Assembly (NCBI RefSeq): GCF_900107725.1
Contig: NZ_FNQO01000001.1
Location: 798,458 to 862,457 of the forward strand
DNA: 64,000 bases
Origin: Microbulbifer marinus
GTDB taxonomy: Bacteria; Pseudomonadota; Gammaproteobacteria; Pseudomonadales; Cellvibrionaceae
Direction of reading: 5' to 3'
Under the pieces are notes generated by a model that was not told the DNA's origin, ran no database searches, and saw only the letters and a program-made list of their open reading frames with translations. The first letter of the stretch is position 1. Each line of letters begins with the position of its first letter. The position numbers and the translations under genes were made by a program. Below, piece after piece: positions 19,274 to 28,280 of this stretch.

Positions 19274-21220
19274 ATGCGCCAGTTCAGCCAGTTATTGCTA
19301 CTCTCACTCCTGCTCGCCGCCTGCGGTGGCGACCGCAACCAACAGCAGCCAGAAAAAGATTCGACGGCGCCAGCACAAACCGATGAGTTAACTGCTACCG
19401 AGACGGTTACCAGGAATGGCACCGGTACAGGAACGGCAAGGGAAATGGTGGCGGAGGAAGACGCCGGCGATACTGCCGGGGAAATTGCCGACAACGTCTA
19501 TTTCGGCAACTTCCACGTCCACACCAGCTACTCGTTCGATGCCGTGACCAATGGGGCCACCACAACACCGGCAGACGCCTACCGCTGGGCCAAGGGAGAG
19601 GCCATTTCCGCCGGCGTACTGGGCGGCGAACTGCGTATCAGTCAACCACTGGACTTTTACGCCGTCTCCGACCACGCCGAATATCTCGGTGTGTTCAAGA
19701 AAATGTACGACCCCGACAGCCCGGCGAGCAAGCTGCCGCTCGCCAAGGAAATCACTTCCAAAGATCCCAAGGTGGCCTTCGACGCCTATGCCCGGGTACT
19801 GGACTCTATGCAACCAGGCCAATCGGATCCGGCCCTTTCAGACCCCACAATCACCAAGCCCATCTGGCAGGAAATTGTCGAGACGGCCGACAAGTTCTAC
19901 GAGCCCGGCAAGTTCACCACCTTCCCGGCGTTTGAGTGGACCTCAAACCCCGACAAACTAAATCTGCACCGCGTGGTGGTATTCCGCACCTCCGAGGGCG
20001 TTCCGGATATGCCCTATTCCGCCCTGGATTCTGAAGACCCGCGCGACCTGTGGAAATGGATGGGAGCTGTCCGTAAAGGTGGCGCGACATTGTTCGCAAT
20101 ACCGCACAACGGTAACGCCAGTGATGGGCTGATGTTCCCTATCGAAATCGACGGCAAACCCCTAACTGCCGAATATATCGAGGCGCGCGTCAGCAATGAG
20201 CCTGTGTACGAGGTATCGCAGATCAAGGGCACCTCGGAAACCTTCCCCAGCCTGTCGCCGAACGACGAATTCGCCGATTTTGAGATCTGGGATTACATCC
20301 TCTCTTCCACGAAAGTCGAACGTCCGAAAAACAAGAAAGGCGGCTACGCGCGCCAGGCCTATCTCGATGGCCTGTCCATTGCGGCCAACGGCAAGCAGAA
20401 CCCCTATGTGTTTGGCCTGATCGGCGATTCCGACACACACAATTCAGCATCTGCAGTCGAAGAGGACAATTACACCGGCAAATTCGGAATCGAAGCCAGC
20501 CCGGAACACCGCCTCGACGGCCCCGTCCCCGGTGATGAAGTAAACAACCAGCGGGTACGGGAATTCAGCTCCGGCGGTCTCGCCGCGGTGTGGGCCCCGG
20601 AAAACACCCGCGAAGCCATCTGGGACGCCGTCAAGCGCAAGGAAACCTACGCGACCTCAGGCTCGCGGATGAAAGTGCGCTTCTTCGGTGGCTGGGACTA
20701 CGACGACCAGAGCATGCAGGGCGACTGGGCCAAAGCGGCCTACGCCGGCGGCGTGCCCATGGGCGGCAAGTTGAAGCCGGGCGGCGCCGGCAAGAAGCCG
20801 GTATTCCTGGTGCAGGCGATGAAGGACGGCGCGGGAGCCAATCTCGATCGCATCCAGATCATCAAGGGCTGGGTCGATGAAGACGGCGTGCAGCATCAGC
20901 AGATTTTCAATGTCGCCCTGTCTGACGACCGCAAGCCCGGCACCGACGGCAAGGTTGAGCCGGTCGGCAATACCGTCAACATCAAAAAGGCGACCTATAC
21001 CAATACGATCGGCGCGGCTCAGCTTTCCGCTGTCTGGACGGACGAAGACTTCGACCCGGAGCAACACGCCTTCTACTACGCCCGCGTCATTGAGATCCCG
21101 ACACCGCGTTGGTCCACCTACGACGCCATGCGCGTCGGGCGCAAGCCGCGCGACGACCTGCCGGTATCAATTCAGGAGCGCGCCTGGACGTCGCCGATCT
21201 GGTATACCCCGGCAGACTGA
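19274..21220 (+). CDS. DUF3604 lipoprotein with PHP-like metal motifs (copy B)
   Basis: 648 residues starting at ATG 19274 (GCGGGG six bases upstream), with lipobox LLAAC followed by GGDRN. It parallels copy A at 8248: YFGNFHVHTSYS, VSDHAEYLG, IPHNGNASDG, SDTHNS, VWAPENTREAIWDAVKRKETYA, and a terminal TSPIWYTP. The acidic linker (about 20-75) is poorly conserved, whereas the catalytic-looking motifs are kept, so both copies are probably functional. Function is unproven; a metal-dependent hydrolase is an inference from the HxH/DH/DTH pattern. It is the last gene of the accessory cluster, about 110 bases after the cytochrome. Confidence 0.8.
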   Translation: MRQFSQLLLLSLLLAACGGDRNQQQPEKDSTAPAQTDELTATETVTRNGTGTGTAREMVAEEDAGDTAGEIADNVYFGNFHVHTSYSFDAVTNGATTTPADAYRWAKGEAISAGVLGGELRISQPLDFYAVSDHAEYLGVFKKMYDPDSPASKLPLAKEITSKDPKVAFDAYARVLDSMQPGQSDPALSDPTITKPIWQEIVETADKFYEPGKFTTFPAFEWTSNPDKLNLHRVVVFRTSEGVPDMPYSALDSEDPRDLWKWMGAVRKGGATLFAIPHNGNASDGLMFPIEIDGKPLTAEYIEARVSNEPVYEVSQIKGTSETFPSLSPNDEFADFEIWDYILSSTKVERPKNKKGGYARQAYLDGLSIAANGKQNPYVFGLIGDSDTHNSASAVEEDNYTGKFGIEASPEHRLDGPVPGDEVNNQRVREFSSGGLAAVWAPENTREAIWDAVKRKETYATSGSRMKVRFFGGWDYDDQSMQGDWAKAAYAGGVPMGGKLKPGGAGKKPVFLVQAMKDGAGANLDRIQIIKGWVDEDGVQHQQIFNVALSDDRKPGTDGKVEPVGNTVNIKKATYTNTIGAAQLSAVWTDEDFDPEQHAFYYARVIEIPTPRWSTYDAMRVGRKPRDDLPVSIQERAWTSPIWYTPAD

Positions 21221-21580
21221 ACAAGACACTCATAGGGGCAGGTCAGGTCTGTAGCCGGCAACGGCATCCGTCCGGTTTCCGGACATCTGGATTCCGGCCT
21301 TTGCCGGAATGACGGATCAATGGGAACATCCCAGCCCCCGGCTAGTCATACCAGCGGAGGCCGGTATTCAGTATGGGGGGGCCGGATTGCGACTAGCCGG
21401 CAACTAATAACTGGAACCTGTACGGCCGGCCATTGACCGCGGCAAATGCCGGAGGTTTTACCACGCTCCATCACTTTTTATGCGTCGCTCTCCACTACCG
21501 TGGCACATCAGTACGATCAGGATTGCCCACAACGATTTGCGCAACAGTCTAATTGGGCCCTGTCCTATCCTTATCGAATC
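21221..21580. other. Intergenic region, 360 bp, with repeat elements
   Basis: Holds an inverted pair of REP-like elements (see the separate entry) and a small GTCCGG-TTT-CCGGAC hairpin near 21270-21285 that may end transcription of the DUF3604 gene. The frame of the AraC gene remains open upstream to 21446 but shows no conserved sequence. Confidence 0.5.
21287..21371. repeat. Inverted pair of REP-like palindromic elements
   Basis: The unit at 21287-21313 (CTGGATTCCGGC...GGAATGAC) has an internal hairpin GATTCCGGC-CTTT-GCCGGAATG. A diverged copy in the opposite orientation lies at 21345-21371 (GTCATACCAGCGG...TATTCAG). The core resembles the GTCATTCCGGCGAAAGCCGGAAT repeats spread through many proteobacterial genomes (matched over under 20 bases at a time). 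It may act as a terminator or RNA-stability hairpin after DUF3604 copy B. Confidence 0.65.
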
Positions 21581-22591
21581 ATGAATACACTGATTCGCTC
21601 CACAGCCCTGATGGGGTATATCGAGCTGGTGCAGGAAATGGGTGGCGACCCCGAGGCACTGCTGCGCCGATTTTTGATCGACCCGGAAAAGGTTCGTACG
21701 CATGAGGGAGTGATCTCTCACGGAGCCATGATAAACCTGCTCGAGGAAACGGCCAGGGTGCTGGGCCGCCCCGACTTTGGACTGCGACTCTCGTACAAGC
21801 AGGACCTTATGGTGCTGGGACCGCTGGCGGTCATCGCACTGAATGCACCGACAGTCGGTCGTGCACTTGAGCAGATCATCCGCTACATGCATTACTACGC
21901 ACCCGGTGTGTTGATGGAACTGCACTGGGATGTAGAACCCGGAATCTCTCGAATGTCCTTCAATCAGGCCACCAGAATCAAAAAGATCGGGCAGATCATG
22001 GATCTCACCCTCGGTGTGGCAGACAACTCATTGAAAATGCTCTATGACAAAAGCTTTCGGGCAGAGAGAGTGCTGATTAGAGGCGATTCTCCTGTCAGCT
22101 TTCGCGATTATTTTGTCCGCTTTGACGCGCCCATTTTTAAAGAACAGCAGTATTACGCTCTGATGTTGAAAACCGTGGTACTCGAAAAACCGATCCATCA
22201 ATCCGATCCAAATATTCACGATATGCTCGAGTCCTTTGTGCAGAATGCGCTGAGCGACCAGCCATTGACCATTCCTGCACAAGTGGAGCACCTGATCGCC
22301 GAGTTACTGCCGACCAATTGCTGCAACCTCAAAACCATCGCATCACAACTGGGATTCCAGCCGCGTACTCTGCAACGCCATCTGGCGTCCGCCGGCCTAT
22401 CCTTCGATGAGTTTCTCGACCGCGCTCGCAGGGAGAAAACGCTGCAGTATCTGGCGGAAAGAGATATGCCGATAGCTCAGGTCGCCTGTCTGGTCGGATA
22501 TGCCGATTCCACCGCTTTCAGTCGCGCCTGCAAACGCTGGTTCGGCATATCCCCGGTCAAGCGGCGACAACAGCTGTTAAGTAAGCTGTAG
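21581..22591 (+). CDS. AraC-family transcriptional regulator (arabinose-binding-like N-domain type)
   Basis: 336 residues from ATG 21581 (MNTLIRSTALMGYIELVQEMGGDP), the usual start of the OruR-like AraC family; upstream residues in frame are not conserved-looking. The N-terminal half (ALLRRF, HGAMINLLEETARVLGRPDFGL) fits the arabinose-binding-type sensor domain. The C-terminal half has two HTH motifs: LKTIASQLGFQPRTLQRHL and IAQVACLVGYADSTAFSRACKRWFG. Such regulators often control nearby alcohol, ketone or lipid catabolic genes. The flavin monooxygenase gene follows 156 bases downstream on the same strand and is the likely target. Confidence 0.85.
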   Translation: MNTLIRSTALMGYIELVQEMGGDPEALLRRFLIDPEKVRTHEGVISHGAMINLLEETARVLGRPDFGLRLSYKQDLMVLGPLAVIALNAPTVGRALEQIIRYMHYYAPGVLMELHWDVEPGISRMSFNQATRIKKIGQIMDLTLGVADNSLKMLYDKSFRAERVLIRGDSPVSFRDYFVRFDAPIFKEQQYYALMLKTVVLEKPIHQSDPNIHDMLESFVQNALSDQPLTIPAQVEHLIAELLPTNCCNLKTIASQLGFQPRTLQRHLASAGLSFDEFLDRARREKTLQYLAERDMPIAQVACLVGYADSTAFSRACKRWFGISPVKRRQQLLSKL

Positions 22592-22747
22592 AAAGGGCCA
22601 TCACTCCCGCCGCCGTTGTATTGCCATCCACCAACAAGCGCCCAAATAACGTGACCAGCCAGTACCCGTCCGGACTCTCCCTTCAAAAATACAGCAAAAG
22701 AGGCGACACTGCGCAGACAAGAATAAAGACGAATCAGCGAGCTCTCC

Positions 22748-24253
22748 ATGCAGTCACAGCATTTCGACGTACTGATCATTGGCGCAGGCCTGTCCGGCAT
22801 CGGTACCGCCTGCCATTTGACCCGCGAGTGTCCGGGTAAAGACTTCGCCATTCTGGAGCGGCGCGAGGAGCTGGGCGGCACCTGGGATCTGTTCCGCTAC
22901 CCCGGCATCCGCTCGGATTCCGATATGTTCAGCTTCGGGTTCAGGTTCCGTCCGTGGAACGGGCTCAAAGTACTGGCCGACGGCCCCGCCATTCGACAAT
23001 ACATCGGTGATACGGCAGCGGAGTTCGGCGTTCGTGACAAAATTCACTTCGGTGTGGACCTGGCCGATGCCAACTGGTGTAGTGAACAACGCCGCTGGAC
23101 ACTACAAGCCACGGACACCAAAACCGGCGAGCCGCGCAATTACAGTTGTGATTACCTGATTTCCTGCACCGGTTACTACGACCATCACCAGGGCTATACC
23201 CCGGAGTTTCCCGGTATCGAACAGTTCACCGGCCAGTTCATCCACCCACAGCAGTGGCCGGAAGATCTGGACTATCGCGGCAAGCGGGTGGTCGTCATCG
23301 GCAGCGGCGCCACTGCCATCACACTGGTGCCGGCCCTGGCGGACGAGGCGGCCCACGTAACCATGCTCCAACGCTCACCCACCTATGTGCTGTCGATTCC
23401 GGCCTACGACAAGATCTCCGAGATCCTGCAGAAGTTCCTGCCGGAACGCTGGGTCTTCCGCATGGCCCGCTGGCGCAATATCAAGTTGCAACGCTGGATG
23501 TTCAAGGGCTCCAAGCGCTGGCCGAAGCTGATGCGCGGCCTTTATCTGCGCGGTGTGCGCAAGGGACTGGGGGAAGATTTCGATATGCGCCACTTCACCC
23601 CGGACTATATGCCCTGGGATCAGCGCCTGTGCGCGATACCGGACGACGACCTGTTTCAGGCGATCAAGTCCGGCAAGGCCTCCGTGGCCACCGATTGCAT
23701 CGAAACCTTTACCGCGAAGGGCATTCGCCTGCAGTCCGGACGCGAGCTGGAAGCGGATATTGTCATCTCCGCCACCGGCCTGAAACTGCAGGTACTGGGC
23801 GGCATGACGCTGAAGCTCGATGGAGAGCCGGTCGAGATCAACCGCAAGCTGACCTACAAGGCCGTGTTGATGGAGGGTGTGCCAAATATGTCGTGGATAT
23901 TCGGCTACACCAATGCGCCCTGGACCCTCAAGGCGGATATCGCGGCGCGCTATGTCTGTCGCCTGCTGAATCATATGGAGCGCAACCGCCAAAAGGTGTG
24001 CGTGGCGGTGGACCGCGAAGGCTGCGCCGAGGACTCATCGGTAATGAGCGCCTTGCAATCCGGCTATGTACAGCGCGGCAATGGCGTGCTGCCCCGCCAG
24101 GGCACCAAGTACCCGTGGCGCCTGCTGAACGATTATGAGAAGGATGCGAAAATCCTGCTCGAGTCAACACTGGAGGACGGTATCCTGCAATTCTACGGTG
24201 ACGCCGAAAGAGACCGAAGCTTTTCCCTCGGCGCGCAAAGTGTCGCCAGTTGA
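22748..24253 (+). CDS. Baeyer-Villiger-type flavin monooxygenase
   Basis: 501 residues. The N-terminal FAD site is DVLIIGAGLSGIGTACHL, followed by RREELGGTWDLFRYPG. The Baeyer-Villiger fingerprint FxGxxxHxxxWP is complete at residues 160-171 (FTGQFIHPQQWP). The NADPH Rossmann motif VVVIGSGATAI follows at about 180. The enzyme uses NADPH and O2 to insert an oxygen next to a carbonyl or onto a heteroatom; related EthA-type proteins act on ketones or thioamides. The substrate is not predictable here. Pairing with an AraC regulator suggests induction by a hydrophobic ketone or alcohol. A hairpin follows the stop. Confidence 0.9.
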   Translation: MQSQHFDVLIIGAGLSGIGTACHLTRECPGKDFAILERREELGGTWDLFRYPGIRSDSDMFSFGFRFRPWNGLKVLADGPAIRQYIGDTAAEFGVRDKIHFGVDLADANWCSEQRRWTLQATDTKTGEPRNYSCDYLISCTGYYDHHQGYTPEFPGIEQFTGQFIHPQQWPEDLDYRGKRVVVIGSGATAITLVPALADEAAHVTMLQRSPTYVLSIPAYDKISEILQKFLPERWVFRMARWRNIKLQRWMFKGSKRWPKLMRGLYLRGVRKGLGEDFDMRHFTPDYMPWDQRLCAIPDDDLFQAIKSGKASVATDCIETFTAKGIRLQSGRELEADIVISATGLKLQVLGGMTLKLDGEPVEINRKLTYKAVLMEGVPNMSWIFGYTNAPWTLKADIAARYVCRLLNHMERNRQKVCVAVDREGCAEDSSVMSALQSGYVQRGNGVLPRQGTKYPWRLLNDYEKDAKILLESTLEDGILQFYGDAERDRSFSLGAQSVAS

Positions 24254-24288
24254 TCCTCTAAGGACTGTACCGGATCGCGTTTCCGCAA

Positions 24289-24314
24289 CCGAGCTACACC
24301 ATCTCGTAGCTCGG
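24289..24314 (+). terminator. Hairpin after the monooxygenase gene
   Basis: A 9-bp perfect stem, CCGAGCTAC / GTAGCTCGG, with an 8-base loop, 35 bases after the stop. There is no T tract, so intrinsic termination is uncertain. Confidence 0.45.
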
Positions 24315-24533
24315 GCATGCGCAAGCCCGGCATCCGGCAGAAAAAAGGCACTTCCGCCCCCCTCCAGCCCCTCCCCGGCCTGCTAGGCTAAACACAGCTC
24401 TGTTCATTTTTTAGCCACTCAGATATCCCCCGCATACAAAACACATGCAGCTACCGGCTTAAAAGCGGCACCGGTAATCACGTGAGTCATCAACCAGACC
24501 GACTATTTCTTTGCACATGCGCCCTGAGTAACA

Positions 24534-25043
24534 ATGAAGGAATCGATGACTCCCAAGCTGAGTGTGCACTTCATATTTTTGTGGACTTTTTCCACTCTCT
24601 TTTTGATTTTGTGCGCTGCACTCTTGCTTTCAACCGTATCGACATTCGTACAATTCTTTCTATCGAGCGGTTTTCTCTACAAAGAACACGAACTACCCAA
24701 TACCGTTTTGAACGGCATCAGTGACCTGATAATCGCTCTTGCCATATTCGAGTTATACGTAATTTTAAAAATTAATGTTCGAGTGAAACCTCACTCGATG
24801 CAGAACCTACTCGAGGTAGCACCGAGGTTTCTCGTCATCGTAAGCGTAGCCCTGGCACTGGAAGGCCTGGTTCTGGTAATAAAACTGGTCCAGCAAGATA
24901 AAATCCTAGAACTAGCGGCACCAATAGCCTTGATCATCTGTGCTGCATTACTTCTCATTAGCCTGGGTCTATTCCTTAAAATTTGTCGACGCGAGCTACG
25001 GTCCGAGGAAGAAACAGACCGCGACACCGGCTCATCTTCATGA
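24534..25043 (+). CDS. Small multi-pass membrane protein of unknown function (tandem copy 1)
   Basis: 169 residues; ATG 24534 gives the same length as copy 2, and ATG 24546 (AAGGA upstream) is an alternative. Four hydrophobic segments can be seen: FIFLWTFSTLFLILCAALLL, LIIALAIFELYVIL, FLVIVSVALALEGLVLVI and PIALIICAALLLISLGLFL. A polar stretch (KINVRVKPHSMQNLLEV) lies between segments 2 and 3, and the tail is charged and acidic. It is clearly paralogous to the protein at 25581. The layout recalls small DUF-type inner-membrane proteins, but I do not recognise a family. Base composition is more AT-rich than the flanking genes. Confidence 0.7.
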   Translation: MKESMTPKLSVHFIFLWTFSTLFLILCAALLLSTVSTFVQFFLSSGFLYKEHELPNTVLNGISDLIIALAIFELYVILKINVRVKPHSMQNLLEVAPRFLVIVSVALALEGLVLVIKLVQQDKILELAAPIALIICAALLLISLGLFLKICRRELRSEEETDRDTGSSS

Positions 25044-25580
25044 CGTGACAGTAATCTAACATTCCGCAACTGTCAGTGGCTCTTTATTAACCGGATACCG
25101 TTTCCTCACCCATAGCCGGCATTCCCCTGAAGGCCGATCAGGATCAGGAAGCGGATATTTCCTCCCACTGTGTCTGTCGATTGCTGAATGACTTAGCATG
25201 AAACTGCAAAGCCCTGCTGACACCCGCATCGTGGATGACATCCAACACTTCCACGATGACACCCAAACCAACCTGTATTTGTCCATCGAGGCAGAAATTG
25301 CCGTCAGCCAATGCTATAAAAGTTTACCGATTCGTACCACAGCTCCGGCGGCTGCGGGCCGGCCTTTGAGCAGAGTCAGGAAACCTGTGCGCTTTCCCGC
25401 CTATCCAAGGATCTCCAGGCTGAGCTCAGCCGTATTCTGAAGTTGCGTCTGTTGCCCCGAAAGCCCGGAGAAAATTTCCGCTAAAAAGGGAAATCGTAAG
25501 GTTCTGGAGAAGCCGACGCGACAAACAACCTATATCATCACTTCTGTCGTTCGCGACACAAGAAATATAAACCGAAAAAA
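25044..25580. other. Intergenic 537 bp between the tandem membrane-protein genes
   Basis: Short frames exist on both strands (25198-25440 plus, 25056-25286 minus), but neither resembles a protein nor has a ribosome site. I see no clear remnant of a third copy. The right end near 25560 is AT-rich and likely holds the promoter of copy 2. Confidence 0.4.
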
Positions 25581-26090
25581 ATGACAGAGAACCCAAAGGC
25601 AAAGATATCCACACACAGCGTGTTCGCTTGGATTTTTTCACTGCTTTTCCTGATTCTGTGCGCTGCGATATTAATATCCACCATCTCCACATTTGCACAG
25701 TTCTTTTTTTCATCCGCCATTTTCTACAGTGAGAATGAAATCCCCGAAGTCATCATCAACGCCATCAGCAATCTTATTATCGCATTGGCGATGTTCGAGC
25801 TGTACGTTGTCATCAAAATCAATATCCATGCGGAAGCGCAGCTGACCGCGCTTCACTCTCTACTGGAATCCGCGCCAAGATTTATCATCGTAGTGTGTGC
25901 GGCGCTTGCTCTCGAGGGGCTGGTGCTGGTTATTAAACTGATTCAGGACCAAAAGACTGAGGAATTACTCGCGCCAATTGCAGTGATCTTCAGTGCCGCG
26001 GCACTGCTCGTCGCACTTGGTATCTTTCTGAAAATCTGTCCGCGCAGAGTAGGTATTACTGATGCGCCGGACGACACTCGCGAGATCTAA
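25581..26090 (+). CDS. Small multi-pass membrane protein of unknown function (tandem copy 2)
   Basis: 169 residues. It aligns without gaps over nearly its full length with the product of 24534: LLFLILCAA, STFAQFFFSS, ELYVVIKIN, ALALEGLVLVIKL and FLKICPRR all have direct counterparts. Four membrane segments are expected, with both ends charged. It is the product of a local duplication with substantial divergence, which argues that both are expressed and useful. Function is unknown. The PLD-family lipoprotein gene follows about 100 bases later on the same strand; whether they cooperate at the membrane is speculation. Confidence 0.7.
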   Translation: MTENPKAKISTHSVFAWIFSLLFLILCAAILISTISTFAQFFFSSAIFYSENEIPEVIINAISNLIIALAMFELYVVIKINIHAEAQLTALHSLLESAPRFIIVVCAALALEGLVLVIKLIQDQKTEELLAPIAVIFSAAALLVALGIFLKICPRRVGITDAPDDTREI

Positions 26091-26190
26091 CAGTTACTCC
26101 TAAGCCCTGCCCCACCCAGCAGATGACGGCCGCAGGCAGGGCACTGAACTATTATTGAGCCACGGATTTCCTGAATTGCCACCTACGTGT

Positions 26191-27756
26191 ATGCCGATGC
26201 CGTTACCGCGCGCACTTACCGCAGTAATCTGCACCCTGGCCCTCGCTGCCTGTGATAGCCCCATGAATCAGACTGCCAAGGAAAGAAGTGAATCGAGCGC
26301 CCTTCCCCCGGCGACGGAGACGCGGTTGGCCACCAGTATCGGCAACGAAGCCGGGCAACACACCGGCGACCAATCAGGCTTTCACCTGATCCATGAAGGC
26401 CCGCAGGCGCTGGTCGCCCGCGCCGTACTGATCGACGAGACAAGCGTGTCGGTCGATCTGCAGTACTACATCTTCAGCGATGATACTTCCGGGCGCATAC
26501 TCACTGACAAGCTGCTGCAAGCCGCGGATCGTGGCGTCCGTGTGCGCCTGTTGGTTGATGATCTGGGCACACGTTTGAACAATCCCTGGGTAACTCCACT
26601 GGACAATCACCCGAATATTGAAGTTCGCGTATTCAACCCGGTGGAAGGCCAAAGTAGAATCCGTCGCGGACTGGAACAGTTATTGAACCTGGGCCGCATT
26701 AATCACCGCATGCACAACAAGCTGCTGATCGCGGACGGAATCGCAATGATTACCGGTGGGCGCAATATCTCAGACGGTTATTTCACCAGTGCCGATGTGG
26801 AGTTTCTCGACGTCGATACTATCGCGATCGGCGCGATACTGCCCGAAGCCGCAAAAACCTTTGACGAATACTGGAATCATCAGGTATCGGTACCGGCATC
26901 GGAATTGGTTCTTGAAAACGAAGACGCGCACACACTGACGGAACTGCGCGACCGGCTGCAGCAGCGCCTCCACGAGGAGGAGGCCTCTGAGTTCTTCCAG
27001 GCTGTGAAGGACTCCAGCTTGGCGCAAGATCTGGCACAGGGCAAAGTTTCGTTTGAATGGGGTAAGGCAACGTTACTGGCCGATCCGCCGGACAAGGCCG
27101 CCGAACCCGACCGCATACCGATTACCGAGTATCCGGGCTACCAGCTGGAACAGATTGTGCGTAAATTGCAGCAACGACTGCAGATTAGCAACGCCTACGT
27201 AATTCCCGGCGAACCCGGCATGAACCTGTTTACCGAACTGGAAAAACGCGGCGTGCAGGTCGATGTACTCACCAACGGACTCAGTTCCACCGACACCGCG
27301 GCCGCCCACGGTGGCTATTCGCGCTATCGCAAGCCTCTGCTGCGCGCCGGCGTGCGCCTTTGGGAGCTACGCCCCGCCGCGGAACGCGAGCACCGCATGC
27401 ACTGGTTCAAGGATAAGTCCCGTGCGACCCTCCACGCCAAGACATTTGTCATGGACAGCGACCGGGGCTTCGTCGGTTCCATTAACCTCGACAGCCGCTC
27501 CATCATCCTGAATACCGAGATCGGCGTATTGATCGAAAACCGCGAAATCAACCGACAGTTGCAGGAGCTCTTTCAGACCTGGACGGCACCGGATTCCGCC
27601 TGGCGTCTCGAATTGGACAGCGAGGGGGATATCCGCTGGCGGCGTACTGACGACGATGGCGAGGAGATCGTCAAAGACAAGGATCCGAACAGCACGCTTT
27701 GGCAGCGCTTCCTGACCGGGATTCTCGCCTACCTGCCGATAGAGTCGCAGATCTAG
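26191..27756 (+). CDS. Phospholipase D-family lipoprotein (cardiolipin-synthase-like)
   Basis: 521 residues from ATG 26191 (ATG 26197 and TTG 26155 are alternatives), with a lipoprotein signal TLALAACDS. Two HKD motifs define the PLD superfamily: HNKLLIAD with the His at residue 175, followed by GGRN, and HAKTFVMD with the His at residue 415, followed by GSINLDSRS. The spacing matches the ClsC/YmdC-type cardiolipin synthases, which condense phosphatidylglycerol with another phospholipid. A lipid-anchored periplasmic version could instead be a phospholipase or nuclease. It is a single gene, convergent with the OsmC operon. Confidence 0.85.
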   Translation: MPMPLPRALTAVICTLALAACDSPMNQTAKERSESSALPPATETRLATSIGNEAGQHTGDQSGFHLIHEGPQALVARAVLIDETSVSVDLQYYIFSDDTSGRILTDKLLQAADRGVRVRLLVDDLGTRLNNPWVTPLDNHPNIEVRVFNPVEGQSRIRRGLEQLLNLGRINHRMHNKLLIADGIAMITGGRNISDGYFTSADVEFLDVDTIAIGAILPEAAKTFDEYWNHQVSVPASELVLENEDAHTLTELRDRLQQRLHEEEASEFFQAVKDSSLAQDLAQGKVSFEWGKATLLADPPDKAAEPDRIPITEYPGYQLEQIVRKLQQRLQISNAYVIPGEPGMNLFTELEKRGVQVDVLTNGLSSTDTAAAHGGYSRYRKPLLRAGVRLWELRPAAEREHRMHWFKDKSRATLHAKTFVMDSDRGFVGSINLDSRSIILNTEIGVLIENREINRQLQELFQTWTAPDSAWRLELDSEGDIRWRRTDDDGEEIVKDKDPNSTLWQRFLTGILAYLPIESQI

Positions 27757-27804
27757 GTTCTGCCGCTACAGACGGCGCAGAGCCCGGAGCCGGGGCTTGG
27801 CGAT

Positions 27805-28251
27805 TCATGCCGAAGACAAACGCGTCCTTACTACTATTTCCGAGGTCAGCGTATTGTGTACCGGGCAGCGGTTGGCGATTTGCAGCAGCCGCTCGCGCTG
27901 CTCGCCGGTCAGCTCACCCTCGAGGGTAACCTCCCGCACTATCTCGTCGATCTTGCCGTCTTTCGTCTCGCAGTCCGCGCAATCCTCGGCGTGGACTTTG
28001 CGGTGCGACAGGATAGTGCGCACCCGCTGCAGTGGGATCTTCTTGTGATCGGCATACATGCGGATCGTCATGTTGGTACAGGCACCCAGCCCCAACAGTA
28101 CATACTCATAGGGGCCGGGCCCCTTGTTGTCGCCACCGACATCCTCCGGTTCATCGGCGATCAGCTGATGCGGGCCCGAGGTCAGGGTCTGGGTAAACCT
28201 GCCCTCCCCCGCTTCCTCAACAGTCACTACCGTCGGTGTCGGTCCGCCCAT
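27805..28251 (-). CDS. OsmC/Ohr-family protein
   Basis: 148 residues. OsmC-like proteins reduce organic hydroperoxides using two cysteines. The expected sites are seen: LGACTNMTIRMYA (Cys about 58) and ANRCPVHNTL (Cys about 129). An extra CADCETKDGKID segment in the middle suggests the YhfA/OsmC subgroup rather than classical Ohr. It is the last gene of a three-gene minus-strand operon after the FadL porin (29-base gap). Placing a peroxide-handling protein behind two outer-membrane proteins suggests protection during uptake of hydrophobic compounds (inference). Confidence 0.85.
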   Translation of the reverse strand: MGGPTPTVVTVEEAGEGRFTQTLTSGPHQLIADEPEDVGGDNKGPGPYEYVLLGLGACTNMTIRMYADHKKIPLQRVRTILSHRKVHAEDCADCETKDGKIDEIVREVTLEGELTGEQRERLLQIANRCPVHNTLTSEIVVRTRLSSA

Positions 28252-28280
28252 CGATTCTTCCTCATGATTTGCTCGAGTTA

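Noticed and set aside
24251..24280. TGATCC at the monooxygenase stop as another ChrR-type promoter
   Set aside because: No -10-like sequence 18 bases downstream and no gene begins close by.
25198..25440. Possible 80-codon gene between the tandem membrane proteins
   Set aside because: No ribosome site, no membrane or domain features and an overlapping antisense frame of similar length.
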